Below, one piece after another: positions 1-11,667 of a stretch of 64,000 bases of DNA. The notes under the pieces were generated by a model that did no database searches, was not told the origin of the DNA, and worked only from the letters and a program-made list of their open reading frames with translations. Positions within the stretch are counted from its first letter, which is position 1. Each line of letters starts with the position of its first letter. The translations under genes were made by a program, and so were the position numbers. The DNA comes from Siphonodentalium dalli (lineage: Eukaryota; Mollusca; Scaphopoda; Gadilida; Siphonodentaliidae): the NCBI GenBank assembly GCA_032622095.1, contig CP136066.1:169208664-169272663 (forward strand), given 5' to 3'.

Positions 1-519
1 AAAGTCAACTTGAAAAAATAAATCCAGATTACTGGCCCTTGTAATTAGCAATGATTTACTTAAAGCGTTGTGCTGTTAGTTTATCATTTTAGATACTTTA
101 AATAGATAAGACATTTATCTCTCACATTTGATAAAAGAGCACATAAAAGTGCAGTTGATTCATTAAAGTCGGAGATCTTCTCTTAGTTTAGGTGTCAACC
201 ATATTTGTTGAGTTCCAGAGATAAGAATTACTAACTTACCTTTAGCTCGGATTTCATTGTATTTGCCACCAATTCGAATAGTTTTTCAAATTTCTTTCCT
301 GCCCCATCCACACTCTCCTTCCCTTTCACGAGTTGGTATTCATACAGTATCTGCAGAAAAGAAACATGACAAAATTTGAAGAGTAAACACAACTTGAATG
401 GACATCTTAATATCTGAGAGTTAAGTAAATTGAGAGTGCATCCTTGGTTGGATTATATAGTCTGCACTATTTAATATGGCATATAAATATTATATATTTA
501 TAAATGTAACTAACAACCA

Positions 520-2430
520 GATTCATATAAGTTTGGGACAGGGTTTTCCCAAAATTTCTTGAACAATAACATATTTGGTATCGTTTATTACAATACTAGT
601 TTTGATCAGTGCATAATCAGACATTCCGAATTTGTAAACACTGTTGGCAATAACACATACCGCATGATATTTAATCTCATGGCTATTTACTTTATTTGCT
701 GAATACACTGCGTCCAATGATGCACGTTCGGGAAATAGAACCAATGCAGGTTTTTCTCTGGAAAAACATTTTCAATAATTCTCCTTTATCTTCTTCCACA
801 ACATCTCCAGTGTAAAGGAAATTCGCATTTTTGATGCATTCGGGACGTAGCAAATAATAAGTTGATGGTTTGCGGTGAACGATTTTGGAAATGCATTTCC
901 ACTTGAATCCTTTAAAGAAAGCATGCTTCCTTTCGAAGCCCAACCACCAAACCTGTCGGAATGGTCCAAATGTCAGCATCTGAAAAGGCAGGTGCAGAGG
1001 AAAGTGCATGTTTGGTGTAACCGAAGCATGAGGATATTACTATTGTAATTGTACATAATGAGATGATATAAGTTGTCGAAATTCCACTTTTAGTAGGTCT
1101 CTGGTATCTTTTCCCCAGTATGAATGATATTTATTTGCACAAAGTCAATACTGCACCCAGTGTTAGTTTGATCTTGGTTTCAGGAAGTACACTTTGTTTT
1201 TCAAAATGGCATGGTCTGTCAACTTCAAGATATGAGTAGCTGAAGTTTGATTGTTGTGAATTGAACCAGCCATAGTGAACAACTTTTTCATCAATGACAC
1301 TATTGTACAGCATTAATGTCAGTTCGCATGGGAATAACACATTCCAACACAATATGCATTGAGTCTTGTAGAAATTAATTGACATACGTCGAACATGGGA
1401 ATATCAATCAGAAATATCTTGTTATGAATCCCTCAATGCTTACTCCAATAGTTCCGGGAGTTTTTTTTTTATCGAAATAATAAATTATCACACCTTTGTT
1501 TATGTTCACCGAGTGTCCTCGTTATACATTATTTTTCTGTTCCATTGGTTTCATTGGTGATTTTGTAACATCACTATTTCTACACGGCCGATTTTCAAAA
1601 CCAACTCCTTAGAATCCAACAATCCAGTGGACTCCTGGTTTGTCAGATACATAGTCAATAGAGAGTTCTTTATTGTCGAATTGGTATTGTTTACACATAT
1701 AGTTATGCCTTCCGTTGACAACACTTTAACAGTATGATATCTTTCAGAAGGATTCCAGTTCCATATTTGCGAATAGCTGATCGCAAGAAGTTGGATGCTA
1801 ATTAACTTTGATAATGTATTTTGGCGGAATATCCACAAGCGTTATTTTGTGTCTTTTTACATTGTTCCAATTATATTCACAATCTCAATGTCATCTGGTT
1901 ACAAAACAACATACATAGCCTTAATCTCCTTTCCGAATAAATCGTGCTGAGAAATATAGCTGTCATCACAGATGTCGCTCATTGTGTTCACGTTATTGTG
2001 AGGTGAACGTATAGAGAGCCAACCCGCCGGGAGTCAGAGACAAAATTGTTCCAGGTTTTTCCGGAAAGGAACAACATATCCATAACTATGTTTTTGAATT
2101 ATTTTAACATCATGCACGTGGTGACCAATGATAAATTTCTTCAGGTTCGAGATAGCGGAAATATCCCTTAGACAATTTGATACGCTTATGTTGAGTTTAT
2201 AAACATTCGAAGCAGTAACCGGTTCTATCATCCATTACGGTGTAACTCACTAATACCACGTTGCTCAAGATCCTCCGTTTGAAAGCACTGATATTATGAG
2301 ACGTGAGATCTGGTGTGGTTGAAATAACACTTTGCAGAGCTTCCTGTGCAAGCTGATGTTTGGTTTCCAAAGATAATAGATCGGCAGCACTGTATGAAAT
2401 TAAACAATCTGGTTGATACATACATGTATG
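520..2430 (-). pseudogene. Decayed transposon-like protein gene (FGP...RFE.KH family)
   Basis: On the minus strand, coding-like pieces follow one another from about 2421 to 523 in changing frames, interrupted by stops and frameshifts. The piece at 1009-692 reads LTFGPFRQVWWLGFERKHAFFK. That resembles the FGPL..WC.RFE.KH.FFK core of a family of uncharacterised, transposon-associated proteins common in fish and invertebrate genomes (from memory). The piece at 744-523 resembles the C-terminal beta-rich tail of the same family, and 1838-1551 contains the related string SKLISIQLLAI. I see no exon signals between the pieces, so a dead intronless copy fits best. Order and strand are consistent, but family membership rests on short motifs. 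No function is proposed. Confidence 0.45.
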
Positions 2431-4265
2431 TTATTTGACATATGGATGTCACTAGGATGATTCATTAGTGAGGCGCAATGTGGGATGTTGTCATAAGTTA
2501 TCGACGAAGCGGAACTAGAGATTGAACTATATTAACGTTTCCCGTATTATCCATATTTATGTCGAAGTTGATGTTTGAACATGATTTTATGCAGGGTTTT
2601 CGTTATGTGAGTTGTTCTCATTTGTGTCATGTTACATTGTAAGTTCTGACGTGTCGGGTATTGGTGGATTAATTTGAGGAAACACGTTATTTTGAACTCG
2701 ATTTCTTCAGCAAGAAATCTGAAGGATTCGAAACAAACAAATCAGGACATGATAGGTAACTTCAAACGTAGAGACTGGTGGAACCAGTGCAAGGTCTAGA
2801 GTGTCCGTGAGTTAAATCCAAGCTGGGATCTCCCTTAAACTGCTTGACAACGGCACAGCCCTGTATATTCTCTTAAATAACATATTGTGATTACCAAGTT
2901 GCTACACATGATCAAGCTACCGGTATAATTCTGCGTTGCCTTATATAAGCCATTCTTAGTTTCGCGTCCTATTTGTTGATTTAAGTATGTTTTGTCGAAG
3001 TTTTGGATCATGTAGTAAATAGAATCTACAATTCGTCCCCAGTTTATAGCGGAATTTACAAAACTTGTTTCTTGCCACTCAGCTCCAGTTCCCTTTCTAA
3101 GGCAGCTACATACTGGCGAGTTACTTTTTTCTGACTCTTCATGAACTAACAGAGAGAAGGTGACCTCTTATCCAGAATACGATCTACCTCCTGCAAAATA
3201 TGTGCACCCATCAGTTTGATAAAATGACGAAACATCAGTTTTGGATGTATAAAAAAAGGGCCAGTTATCGACCAGGATTCCAACTTTTTATTTTTATTTA
3301 AGTCCAGTCGTCTTTGCGTCGCATGTTTTGTCCATAATGTTAAGTACTAATTCCAAGCTGTAGTCTCGTTTCTTGTACTCGGCGATCAGCTTTTTCCGCA
3401 GTGTAGCCTGAGAGTCAGACTCAGTATCAGCAGGCAATTAAGGCTGCCAGTTAACAGTCATTACTGTGCTTGTCCGGTGTTGTCCTACCTGACTTCTCTT
3501 TAGAAGCATCTCCCTGATTGTATATTTTCATCATCATCATATCACGCCATGCAACAAATCATATATTTTTTAAGGCGGACATAAACAGGGAATTTGTAAA
3601 TGTTATACATCATTATACATCAATAGTTTGTCAGTAATGTCATTCATTATATGCTTCCCCATCTTTTCAATATAAAACAATGGGGCTATTGATTTTGGCA
3701 GATGTGATTGACATTTGTAATTTAGTAATACAATAAAATCAATGGGATGTAAACATTGTCACTTCCAACTGCAAATGTCAAAGTTTTTATAACAATTTGC
3801 ATTGAACTGTAAAACGAAAGTAGCAGTTTTTGGGGAATTTTATAACGTATAGTAAAAAGAATACCGACGGGTTTCGGTTGAATACTCAGATTATTTCATG
3901 AGCGGCTGCAAGGAAATACAGAATTTCCACTCGCGGTCGTGGATATTTTATTTTATTCTCTTTTTGTATCCTCTATATAATGGTCCAGTTCTTAAACAAA
4001 TTCGAATCAGCAAATAACAAAATAGTAGTTATATAGTATGTAGTAATGTGCAATCCACTATGTAGGGCTATCAGAAGCACAGATCGTTCCATTTTAAGCC
4101 TAAGCTAAAACAATTATTGTGTGACTGTTTTCTTTTACCCTGTCTCTATATTGTTTCATAACGCTACATGGGGGAATTTTTTTTAATTTAAACAAGGTTA
4201 GTCGTACCAAAATTTAAGTTACATTTTGAGAACTTTTCTCTCAAAGCTGCAGAAAGTCTCCTTAC
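2431..4265. other. No recognisable gene
   Basis: About 1.8 kb of AT-rich sequence with no ORF or splice pattern I can support. It could be the 3' part or intron of the gene B model to its right, or plain intergenic DNA. Confidence 0.4.
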
Positions 4266-4423
4266 TTGTATGATTTTTAGGATATCTGATAATTCATCAA
4301 CTGGATCTACATATTCCAAACCTACAACTGCTTGCACTCCAAGGACTGGCAGTTTCCCACACACATCGCCAATAAAGCACTCAGGTACATGTTCCTTGAT
4401 CAGATTGATGATTTCTTCCATAT
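4266..4423 (-). CDS. Candidate internal exon, probably of gene B
   Basis: On the minus strand an acceptor (taacag) at 4424 opens a 158-nt exon that closes at a donor (CAA|gtaagg). It enters in phase 1 and leaves in phase 0. It encodes about 52 residues beginning MEEIINLIKEHVPECF and ending DELSDILKIIQ. Its entry phase matches the exit phase of the candidate exon at 4814-4893. I do not recognise the domain. It lies downstream of the SAM-domain exons on the same strand, so I assign it tentatively to that gene. Confidence 0.4.
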
Positions 4424-4813
4424 CTGTTATTAAAATACGTCCAAATTAAAATACGTCCAAATATGACCCATTAAGGTATTCATCAGCAATTTTATGCCAA
4501 TTGTTGCAAGTAAAGTAGTTTTCAGATTACATTTATATTTACTTGTACGGTACATACCTGCGGATCTAAGAAGCATATCCATATGTTCATTGACCCTTAA
4601 TGACGGGAGCTGTGCTGGCGAAAATTATTAAACGTACAGTGCCAACTAATCATTCTGCAGATACAAGTTTCATCAGGAAAGAAATAAACAGACACGTACC
4701 AATATTATACTACTTTTAACCGCTAACATATGCTGATTAAGCTTATTGGGCATACATGTATGTGGTAGCCATTATTAGGATGTTATGAGCAAAATTTTAG
4801 TGAGAAACACTAC

Positions 4814-4893
4814 CTGTTTGTATCCACTTTAGTCGCTCATACATGTCATATATTTGGGAATAAGACAGAACAATCCTAGTGGACCATACATCT
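4814..4893 (-). CDS. Candidate internal exon, probably of gene B
   Basis: An 80-nt minus-strand exon between a good acceptor (ccttttccattag) and a donor (CAAACAG|gtagtg), phase 2 in and phase 1 out. The peptide includes VWSTRIVLSYSQIYDMYERL. It links in phase to the exon at 4266-4423. No known domain is visible. The assignment depends on strand, spacing and phase alone. Confidence 0.35.
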
Positions 4894-5295
4894 CTAATGG
4901 AAAAGGATCCAGAATTGCACATACTAACAGACAGATGTTGACATGATCTCAACGTAATTATATTGCGACAGAAGAACATCATCAACTTCTTTTGAAAGTA
5001 ATATAAGAAGAGACGACTATATTTTCACCATATTGAAATCCTTGGTGTGTAGCCTTGGTTGAACATACAACACTGTTATTCTTATATATAGAACTGGCCT
5101 CATATGCATCATTTATGGAAGGATGCAACACTGAGAGGATCACTGGACTGAATTGAACACACTTTCAACATTGTAGAGTGATCCAGCTTGAAAATATGCC
5201 TGCATAAGCTGGTGTTTTTTTTATGTTTCCAGAATATTTATGTAATTTTTGGTACTCACTTCTTAAAATATGAATGTTTCCTTTCTCGTCCTTAC

Positions 5296-5432
5296 AAGTT
5301 GGCCATAGTGCATTATCATGTGGATAATGGTTTGGTAATCACGTTTTGGCCTCAACTTAGAAAGAGAACATTTTGTAGCACGTTCTTCTAAATATTCATC
5401 AATTAGATCCTTCAATAAAGAAACTCGATTAA
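5296..5432 (-). CDS. Candidate gene B exon 6
   Basis: A 137-nt minus-strand exon: acceptor catccatcacag, donor CTT|gtaagg, phase 1 in and phase 0 out. It encodes a charged helical peptide with LLKDLIDEYLEERATK and HMIMHYGQL. Codon phase agrees with the exon at 5519-5648. It lies in single-copy DNA just outside the tandem array, so it should belong to the one gene B copy that continues past unit 1. Domain not recognised. Confidence 0.4.
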
Positions 5433-5518
5433 CTGTGATGGATGGAGCACAAACCCATAAACACAGTCCTTGAATTTAGTAGTTGCCAACTATCATCCTC
5501 AGTGTCTTATTTTGTCAC

Positions 5519-5648
5519 TGCAAATATATGGAATGGATCGAACAGAAACCCAGTTCTGCACTACATGCCCTCCAAGCTTTTGAAAATTGGTATTAACTAT
5601 ACCAGCATCATCAGAACACTCGAACTTGAACTTTGTCACCATTCTGTT
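5519..5648 (-). CDS. Candidate gene B exon 5
   Basis: A 130-nt minus-strand exon: acceptor gatcatgtgaag, donor TGCA|gtgaca, phase 0 in and phase 1 out. The peptide includes MVTKFKFECSDDAGIVNTNF. The phase chain with its neighbours is unbroken, but both splice sites are only moderate, so the borders are uncertain. A plus-strand ORF over this stretch is a shadow. No domain is recognised. Confidence 0.35.
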
Positions 5649-5684
5649 CTTCACATGATCGAAAGAAAACTATTTTTCAATCAC

Positions 5685-5791
5685 AAAATATTCAAGATAC
5701 AAGTGGACATCTTGCTGAACAATTCCTTCAAAGGGGTCATGCCCAAAATGTGTTGTATGTATAGCTTTCGCCGGATTTCCAGCAGAGCACA
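5685..5791 (-). CDS. Candidate gene B exon 4, first exon outside the array
   Basis: A 107-nt minus-strand exon: acceptor gtttcgtcag, donor TTTT|gtgatt, phase 1 in and phase 0 out. The peptide contains GHDPFEGIVQQDVHLYLEYF. It is the first coding-like sequence downstream of gene B exon 3 in unit 1, and its entry phase matches that exon's exit phase. The array begins about 125 bp upstream of it. The original, unduplicated gene B therefore probably ran SAM exon, exon 2, exon 3, then this exon. Family unknown. Confidence 0.42.
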
Positions 5792-6041
5792 CTGACGAAA
5801 CCTTATAGAGCCACTGTCTAGTCTATAGCAAGAAGTATTTAGTCTTCTTTAGGAGATGCAACATCGAATAATGGTCGTATCTCCTTTAAAAACTGATAAT
5901 ATTTCTTACTTGCCTTTTTTGGACTTCATATAATTCTCACCCATATCATGACGAAAGTTTGTAATATGGCCAGAATCATAGAAAAACATTTTAGATAATG
6001 GAAATCAAATAAATAATAAACAGCAAGGAGTTGTAAAATAC

Positions 6042-6996
6042 CATTCGATATCTGTATGCTATTGACCAGAATGCTTTCTCTGTCTGCCAGAATATAGATG
6101 GCCTTTACTGCCTCATCACAGAAAACTGCCAATCTTGGTGGATCCAACTCCTTGGATTGCAGATTTGCGGTAACCTCGGAATCTGGTACATTCTTAAAAA
6201 TATAGCTGCTATATAGTACCCATATAGGTACTATCCTTGCCACTGGGCTATATGATATAGCTACTATAACGTACCTAATAAGGTATTATATAGTGCCTAA
6301 CTTTGGGTACTATATAGTACCTATATGATATAGCTACTATAAATTACCTAATTACGTATTATATAGTAGTTAATTAGCTACTATATAGTAGCTATACAGC
6401 AATTAGGTATTATATAATGCCTAAATTTGGGTACTATATAGTACCTATATGATATAGCTACTATAAACTACCTAATTAGATATTATATGGTACCTAATTA
6501 GCTACTATAGAGTAGCTATACAGCAATTAGGTATTATATAGTCCCTAACTTTAGGTAATATATAGCTTGCTTTATTCAATATTTTATAACGGAGGTCTGA
6601 TGAACTCATCTTCACCGACTCATCCACATTTGCAGACCTCTGATTGTTCGTCTCTGCTAAGAGCTGAAAAGAAGAATATAAAAAGTTAAATAAAGTTCAA
6701 TAATTTTTTTAATTCAAGTGTCAATGTTCTGGAACTCAACTTTGTGGAATGAGAACATACTAATTCGCTGGTTAATTTGAAAACAAAATTAACAAGAGGT
6801 TGGATTATTATTGAAGTAATGGTGATGGTGTATGTGTATTTATCATTTGATTTTGATATGGTAATAATTTCCAACAAATGTGGTGCTAATACTAACCTCT
6901 AAATGCCGATTTTAATTCAGACAATCCCGCGTCGTCCAGCCATTTCGCAACAGCATCTTCCGTCCAAAGTTCAACAGAGTCATTGGAAGCGTCCAT
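6042..6996 (-). CDS. SAM-domain gene (gene B), exons 1-3, unit 1
   Basis: Exon 1 (6897-6996) opens with ATG in a good context (aaagATGG) and encodes SVELWTEDAVAKWLDDAGL, a typical N-terminal half of a sterile alpha motif domain. It ends at AGAG|gttagt, phase 1. Exon 2 (about 6550-6653) enters in phase 1 if the acceptor is gcag at 6654, and carries NVDESVKMSSSDL, which could complete the SAM fold. Exon 3 (6042-6174) encodes DPPRLAVFCDEAVKAIYILA and ends in phase 1. SAM domains mediate protein or RNA contacts. The protein's role is unknown. This is the only array copy whose downstream neighbour is the single-copy exon set at 5.8-4.2 kb, and the only one with an ATG at this site. Exon 2 borders are the weakest part of the model. 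Confidence 0.55.
6175..6549. repeat. TA-rich palindromic repeat filling gene B intron 2, unit 1
   Basis: Tandem, degenerate copies built on the self-complementary words actatatagt and agctactatatagtagct, alternating with caattaggtattatata and gcctaactttgggt. The intron is almost entirely this repeat. Related words reappear at about 7125-7235. Confidence 0.8.
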
Positions 6997-7110
6997 CTTT
7001 CTTTGTCTTAATTCTTCGATTAAAAATGGCTGCTCGAAATATTAGAAACGCCGCCTGCGAATATGCCCTCTGGCGGAGTGTCTGTCAGATAACAGGGGGG
7101 GGGGGGGCGT
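6997..7110 (-). promoter_or_regulatory. Possible promoter/5' UTR of gene B, unit 1
   Basis: Immediately upstream of the SAM exon, a short stretch is markedly richer in GC and CpG than its surroundings (ccgccagagggc, ggcggcgtttc). On the minus strand it contains gcagccattttt, which resembles a YY1-type site. It ends upstream in a run of 13 C (minus strand). This supports a transcription start here, but units 2 and 3 lack the ATG, so an upstream exon is also possible. Confidence 0.3.
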
Positions 7111-7263
7111 AATAAATGCGATATCAGTTCCACGCTATAGGCACTATTTACGACATAGCTACTATATCACCCCAATAACCTACAGGTGTTACACAGATAG
7201 GCACTATAGCTACAATAGGCACTATATAGTAGCTGTAAGGACCCCGATTTTTGTGAGTGTATA

Positions 7264-9395
7264 TCATGCAAAAATAAGATTGCCCTGATTTAATTCAATC
7301 TCTAAGAAAAATGTGAGGAAATCATGCAAGGCTTGTTTAATATAGTCACACAAGGTGCAATGATCAAACTTCTGAAGTAGCCCAACACCATGAATGAGGA
7401 TTTATTAACACGAAGAAGTTAATATCAATCAGGGTTTTGCACCATTTCCGTGAATATAAAATTCCAAGAGTTGATCAATTCTCATAATCAATATCGAAAC
7501 AATAGAATCGCTGATAAATAGACATATCCACATATTTAAAGGAAAATCAGATACACAATGCAATTTATCAAAGCCATGGTAGTTTGAAGCCTATGATCAG
7601 TAAAGTGCTGTTTAATAGACCTGTAATTTAGTAAACCTGCAAGCTGGTCAACCCACATACCAAATTTCATTATATCCAGTTGAGACTATTTTTGGAAACC
7701 AAAAGCGATCGTACGGATGGATGGACAGGACAGACCAATAGCATGTGTCCCATTGTTTTAAAATGGGCGTATTATGTCTTACCTCTTTCATTTCAATGAT
7801 GGAGGAAAAGGCTTTAGTAACTTTGCCACGGTCAAACCTCACTTCAACCTCAACAAGTTTGATGACTGGAGAGTTTAGATTGAAAATATATTAATTGTAC
7901 GTTCCATACGGATTTTTTAAATATGGAACAGCAATAACACTGTACTTCTAGGAACAAGCGTGTACTAAACAAGCTTTGTACATCAACAAAGTTAGTGGAA
8001 ACTTGGATATGTGTGATTAGGCCTAAATAATACCTTCATACTCACATAAAAATCCTGTTTGCTATATTGCTCCACTGCAACAGCAAATTTCTCCAGGTTT
8101 TCCTCCATGGATGTGAGGTTTTCCTCCCCAAACCGTACAGCGAAGGCATGTATAACCTGACAATTATCATGCAAATAAATTCAATTAAACAGCTGAATTT
8201 TTAATTCATTATGACAGTCTTAAAATTTTGGATAGCACAGGCATGTACCGGGTATCAAATGATTCAATTAGTTGATGCTTGGGTTTAAACTGTCTTTCTG
8301 TAGACATACAAACTACAAAATTTCGATGGAAATCCTTTAAAAGTATGTATCAACCATTATTACCAAAAACCAACAAGAGAAATAACTGGTATTGCACTTA
8401 TTTTACTTATGCGTTCTAAAAGATAGATTCCTAAAATGTTGTAATGTTCTAAAAATAGCAACATGTTCTGTCCAGGTGCATAGAAAATAATATAAGAAAT
8501 AATTGTTTCCTAGTGACAGAGGCTCGTGTTGATGATTCTCAAAGACTAGCAATTAATTGTTTATACATATATACATGAAATTCAGGGAAGAGATCGATAC
8601 AACATCTTAAATAAATTTTTTGAATTCTTCTGGATGTTGTAATGTTCTCAAAATAGCAACATGTTCTGTCCAGGTGCATAGAAAATAATATAAGAAATAA
8701 TTGTTGCCTAGTGACAGAAGTTCGTGTTGCTGATTCTCTAAGACTAGCAATTCATATGTCAACAGCATTGCCCACCGTGAATGCTACCGTGCATTTAAGT
8801 TCTCTGCAAGTAATATTGTGAACAGAATATTGCTATATTTTAACTAAAACTTACCTCCTTCAATTCAATTATGGACGAGAACGACCTTGGTACTTTCTCT
8901 CCACGTCCCTGTTGATATTGGACCTCACTTTCCACATACTTATGACTTTGCACATGTCACCATCTAAAGAAATCAATTCACATGATGGAACAAATGATCC
9001 ATGACAAATATTATACAGGTAAATGTGATTGAGCAGCAAACATTCATTAGTAGCACACCCACCGCGAATACTGACAGTGCCTTTATATACATACCCAATT
9101 CAATTTGGCACCAAATTAGCAAAAATTTGGTAAATACATTTTTCAATTACCAATTAATATTCAGCAATAAATGTCTAAGCAGACGGCGACTCAAGTGATA
9201 TGACTTCTGTGCGTCAACGCTCGTTCATCTGCATTAATATTGTATGAGGCTTTTATGGGCAAAGGATCCAATTGCTAATTAACTAACCTGTCCATCCTTT
9301 TTAGCAACATCTGTAACAGCAATATTGAATGTTTTCAAATTTGATATGACCTCTGCCAATCTGTTGTCAAACTGTGCAGAGAATGCAGACATAAT
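7264..9395 (-). CDS. Small-exon 3' module with internal exon-pair duplication, unit 1
   Basis: Five minus-strand exons can be chained. Exon a is 9288-9395 (IMSAFSAQFDNRLAEVI), b 8855-8938 (YVESEVQYQQGRGEKV), c 8046-8156 (VIHAFAVRFGEENLTSM), d about 7783-7865 (VEVRFDRGKVTKAFSSII), e 7264-7371 (KFDHCTLCDYIKQALHDF, then TGA). Exons a, b, c and e are phase 0. The acceptor of d is uncertain by a few bases. Pair c+d is a diverged copy of pair a+b: FSSIIE(L/M)KE before the donor and FAVAVE.YSKQD versus FNIAVTDVAKKD. The module reads as the 3' end of a gene, most likely gene A or a gene A/B chimera. Family unknown; helical and possibly coiled coil. In this unit the stop comes 14 codons earlier than in units 2 and 3 because of one substitution (GCATGA versus GCAGGA). 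Confidence 0.5.
8433..8752. repeat. Local direct duplication of about 120 bp inside the unit
   Basis: Two near-identical copies, from about 8433 and about 8632, share atgttgtaatgttct and caacatgttctgtccaggtg. The pair is present in all three units (also near 14036/14235 and 19531/19730). It therefore predates the array and lies in the intron between the duplicated exon pairs. Confidence 0.8.
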
Positions 9396-9645
9396 CTGAA
9401 ATAATCAAATTTGAAGATCAATCATCTTACTAAAACCATATTTGTTGAGGAATAAGTCTGATTTGACCGTAAATTCAAAGCTAATTTAAAAATTGGATCA
9501 GAGATGCGAGGTCGAGTTGCAGTTCACGAAAAACATAGGGTTGGATTGAAAATGCCAAACTCGACCAAATACAAACAAACTGAAATATTTAAAATTTAAA
9601 GACATATATAATGGACTTGTTTGGGTGGATGAAAGTGATAAGTTG

Positions 9646-9695
9646 TTACTCAAGAGCTATGCCAACTGGAAGAATGTAGCATTCTTCTACCATTG
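9646..9695 (-). CDS. Possible short terminal exon of gene A, unit 1
   Basis: After gene A exon 7 (exit phase 1), the minus strand offers acceptor gttttcag followed by a phase-1 exon, MVEECYILPVGIALE, then TAA. It is the simplest way to end gene A. A competing route is a 26-nt exon between tatttag and CCAG|gtgaaat at about 9.99-10.02 kb, phase 1 in and phase 0 out, which would link exon 7 to the phase-0 exons at 9395-7264. Transcript data would decide. Equivalent exons lie at 15233-15282 and 25242-25291. Confidence 0.35.
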
Positions 9696-10138
9696 CTGAA
9701 AACCTGAAGCTTTGTTAGTTTTTTTTTACATTGGTTTAAGCTGATCGACGCATGAACCATATATAATAGCCACTTGGAAAAATGAAAATAGACAGAGACA
9801 ATAACACAGTTGGCAATCACAAATCGAACCTCAAACTGTTTGCAGTAATATGAAGATAGGTCTAGAATAATGGTGTATAAACAAATTTTAGCATTTAGCC
9901 GAAGCCTATATATGACTTGCACAGCAACTATAGCAAATATATGTATAAAATTATAACATAAATATAACACTAATTATAGACCAAAACAAATTTCACCTGG
10001 CACATTGTCAAATCCAAACATGCTAAATACATGTAGTTAACATTATATTTAATGTTTGTCCGTGCCCTGTATACAGAAATACATGTCAAATTCAAATTAA
10101 TAAGAATTAATAAGCCTTCAGACATCAAAGAAATTTAC

Positions 10139-10792
10139 CTATTTCTACTCCACCAATCACCACTCGTCCGCGGACATCAAAGCATGGCTTCGCCTTACTA
10201 ACTTGTGTTGCAACTTCCCAATGTTTAGTATTGGTCTTTACATTGTGGAAGTTCAACACCAGTCTGAGCATAAATGCATGGTTTGCTGGACCCATGCTGT
10301 CCAGATAATGGTGGTGTTCGCCGATTTTACTGTGCAGCTGTTCATTTGTTTGATAATTAACCACACTACCAAGTTCTTTTACACAAGATAGAAATCGCAG
10401 AACTTTATCTAGTGCTTTTGGGTTATCCTGGTGAAAAACATCAACAGCACAGAAATGTTCATCCCTACCAGTAACTGGATTTCCTTCCTCATAAACTGTA
10501 GAGGATACTCCTGCACAAAGCCAGGGGAAGGATGCCTGAAGATTTCCTGATGCCACATTGATTATGTTTTCTGGATTGCCCTCAAAAAATCTTCCATCAT
10601 TAGGGTTAAACAGACCAGGAAATCTCTTGTTACCATGTCTTGATATCAGATGTGGCATGTCGCTTATCATGAGGTTTGGCTGATACTTAAAACATTTCAA
10701 CAAATCCACATGATTGCGAGATCCTTCTGCTCGTAACAATACTTTCAAACCATAAACCACTAAATGTGGACAAGTACAAGTCAACCAACCAC
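10139..10792 (-). CDS. KDZ-transposase/HMGXB3-like C-terminal exon (gene A exon 7), unit 1
   Basis: A 654-nt open exon: acceptor cttcttttgcag, donor AAATAG|gtaaat, phase 1 in and phase 1 out, 217 full codons. It begins GGWLTCTCPHLVVYGLK and contains LLRAEG, HPVTG-like NPVTGRDEHFCAVD and NYQTNEQLHSKIGEHHHYLD. The order and spacing match the C-terminal part of a widespread animal family related to HMGXB3 and the Kyakuja-Dileera-Zisupton (KDZ) transposases, as I recall it. In those proteins this part is the end of the RNase-H-like domain. The exon is intact here and 99 percent alike to unit 2, but it has no gene A exons directly upstream. Upstream on the same strand are gene B exons 1-3 of unit 2. 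Confidence 0.7.
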
Positions 10793-11541
10793 CTGCAAAA
10801 GAAGGGAAAATTGGAAAGATAAAAATACGCAAACAAATCTTACTGACCATGCTATTGACAAAGTGAAATAAATAGAGGATATATATGTTTTTGAGTGGAT
10901 TCTGAAAATTATGACATGAGTGAGCGAGATAAATATTTATAATTTGTTTTGTTCACAAATCTAATATTACAATATCTAGTTCGCTAGATATTCTTTTTAT
11001 TATACGATTTCCAAAGAAATTCGCCATTTATGATGATAAATGTCCTCACAATCGCCTTCAATCAATGTATCAAATGCAATAGCGGATCACTGCCTGTTCA
11101 CTGCACCATCCAAATACCAGAAAATTTAAGTTCCCGGATTCTTTATAGTCATTTATTTCCTCCATAATTATGTTCAATTTCAATATATATAACTATAATA
11201 ATAATATTAAAGGATAACTACTGATTCACGAGAATTTTTAAATAGTCATGTACATGACACAATGGACACTAGTGTTAAAGTGATAACTTCTATTTATGAA
11301 GATTTAATATAACCGCCATTTGTTTGAAAAATCACCATTGAGAGTATAATAAAAACAAATACCTCGACTGACATTATTTGGATTATTATGTAGAATACAA
11401 TTATATAGAACTATTTTCTCACACTATCGCATGCAATCATATGTAACTTGCACCTATTAACATGAAATATTGAATACACATTGAGATCGCAATGCAATCT
11501 TTTAACAAATGAGTCATGGACCACTAAAGAATATAGTTTAT
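10793..11541. other. Intronic or intergenic part of unit 1, no gene seen
   Basis: About 750 bp of AT-rich sequence between gene A exon 7 and the unit junction, closely conserved in all three units (also 16379-17127 and 26878-27627). I see no ORF or exon in it. Confidence 0.5.
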
Positions 11542-11667
11542 ATTTTGGACTTCATATAATTCTCACCCATATCATGACGAAAGTTTGTAATATGGCCAGA
11601 ATCATAGAAAAACATTTTGGATAATGGAGATCAAATAAATAATAAACAGCAAGGAGTTGTAAAATAC

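Larger units (their letters stand above)
5917..11541. repeat. Tandem array unit 1 (about 5.6 kb)
   Basis: First of three direct repeats. The shared string ggacttcatataattctcac recurs at 5921, 11547 and 17133, giving spacings of 5626 and 5586 bp. Units differ by scattered substitutions and small indels, mostly in simple sequence, so the duplication looks recent. On the minus strand the unit holds gene A exon 7, a short alternative terminal exon, five small phase-0 exons, and gene B exons 1-3. The left flank ends in a T run (gccttttttgg) and the right end of the last unit reads agtttata, so there is little homology at the junction. Confidence 0.95.

Noticed and set aside
5442-5795. 117-codon plus-strand ORF
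   Set aside because: It overlaps minus-strand exons with consistent splice phases and has no recognisable domain.
9650-9970. Hydrophobic minus-strand ORF repeated in all units, a possible membrane protein
   Set aside because: It is AT-rich intron sequence between gene A exon 7 and downstream exons, and its ends match no splice or start signal. I kept only the short exon at 9646-9695.
10203-10391. Plus-strand ORFs conserved in the array (10203-10391, 15789-15977)
   Set aside because: They are antisense shadows of gene A exon 7, and their conservation follows from the duplication.
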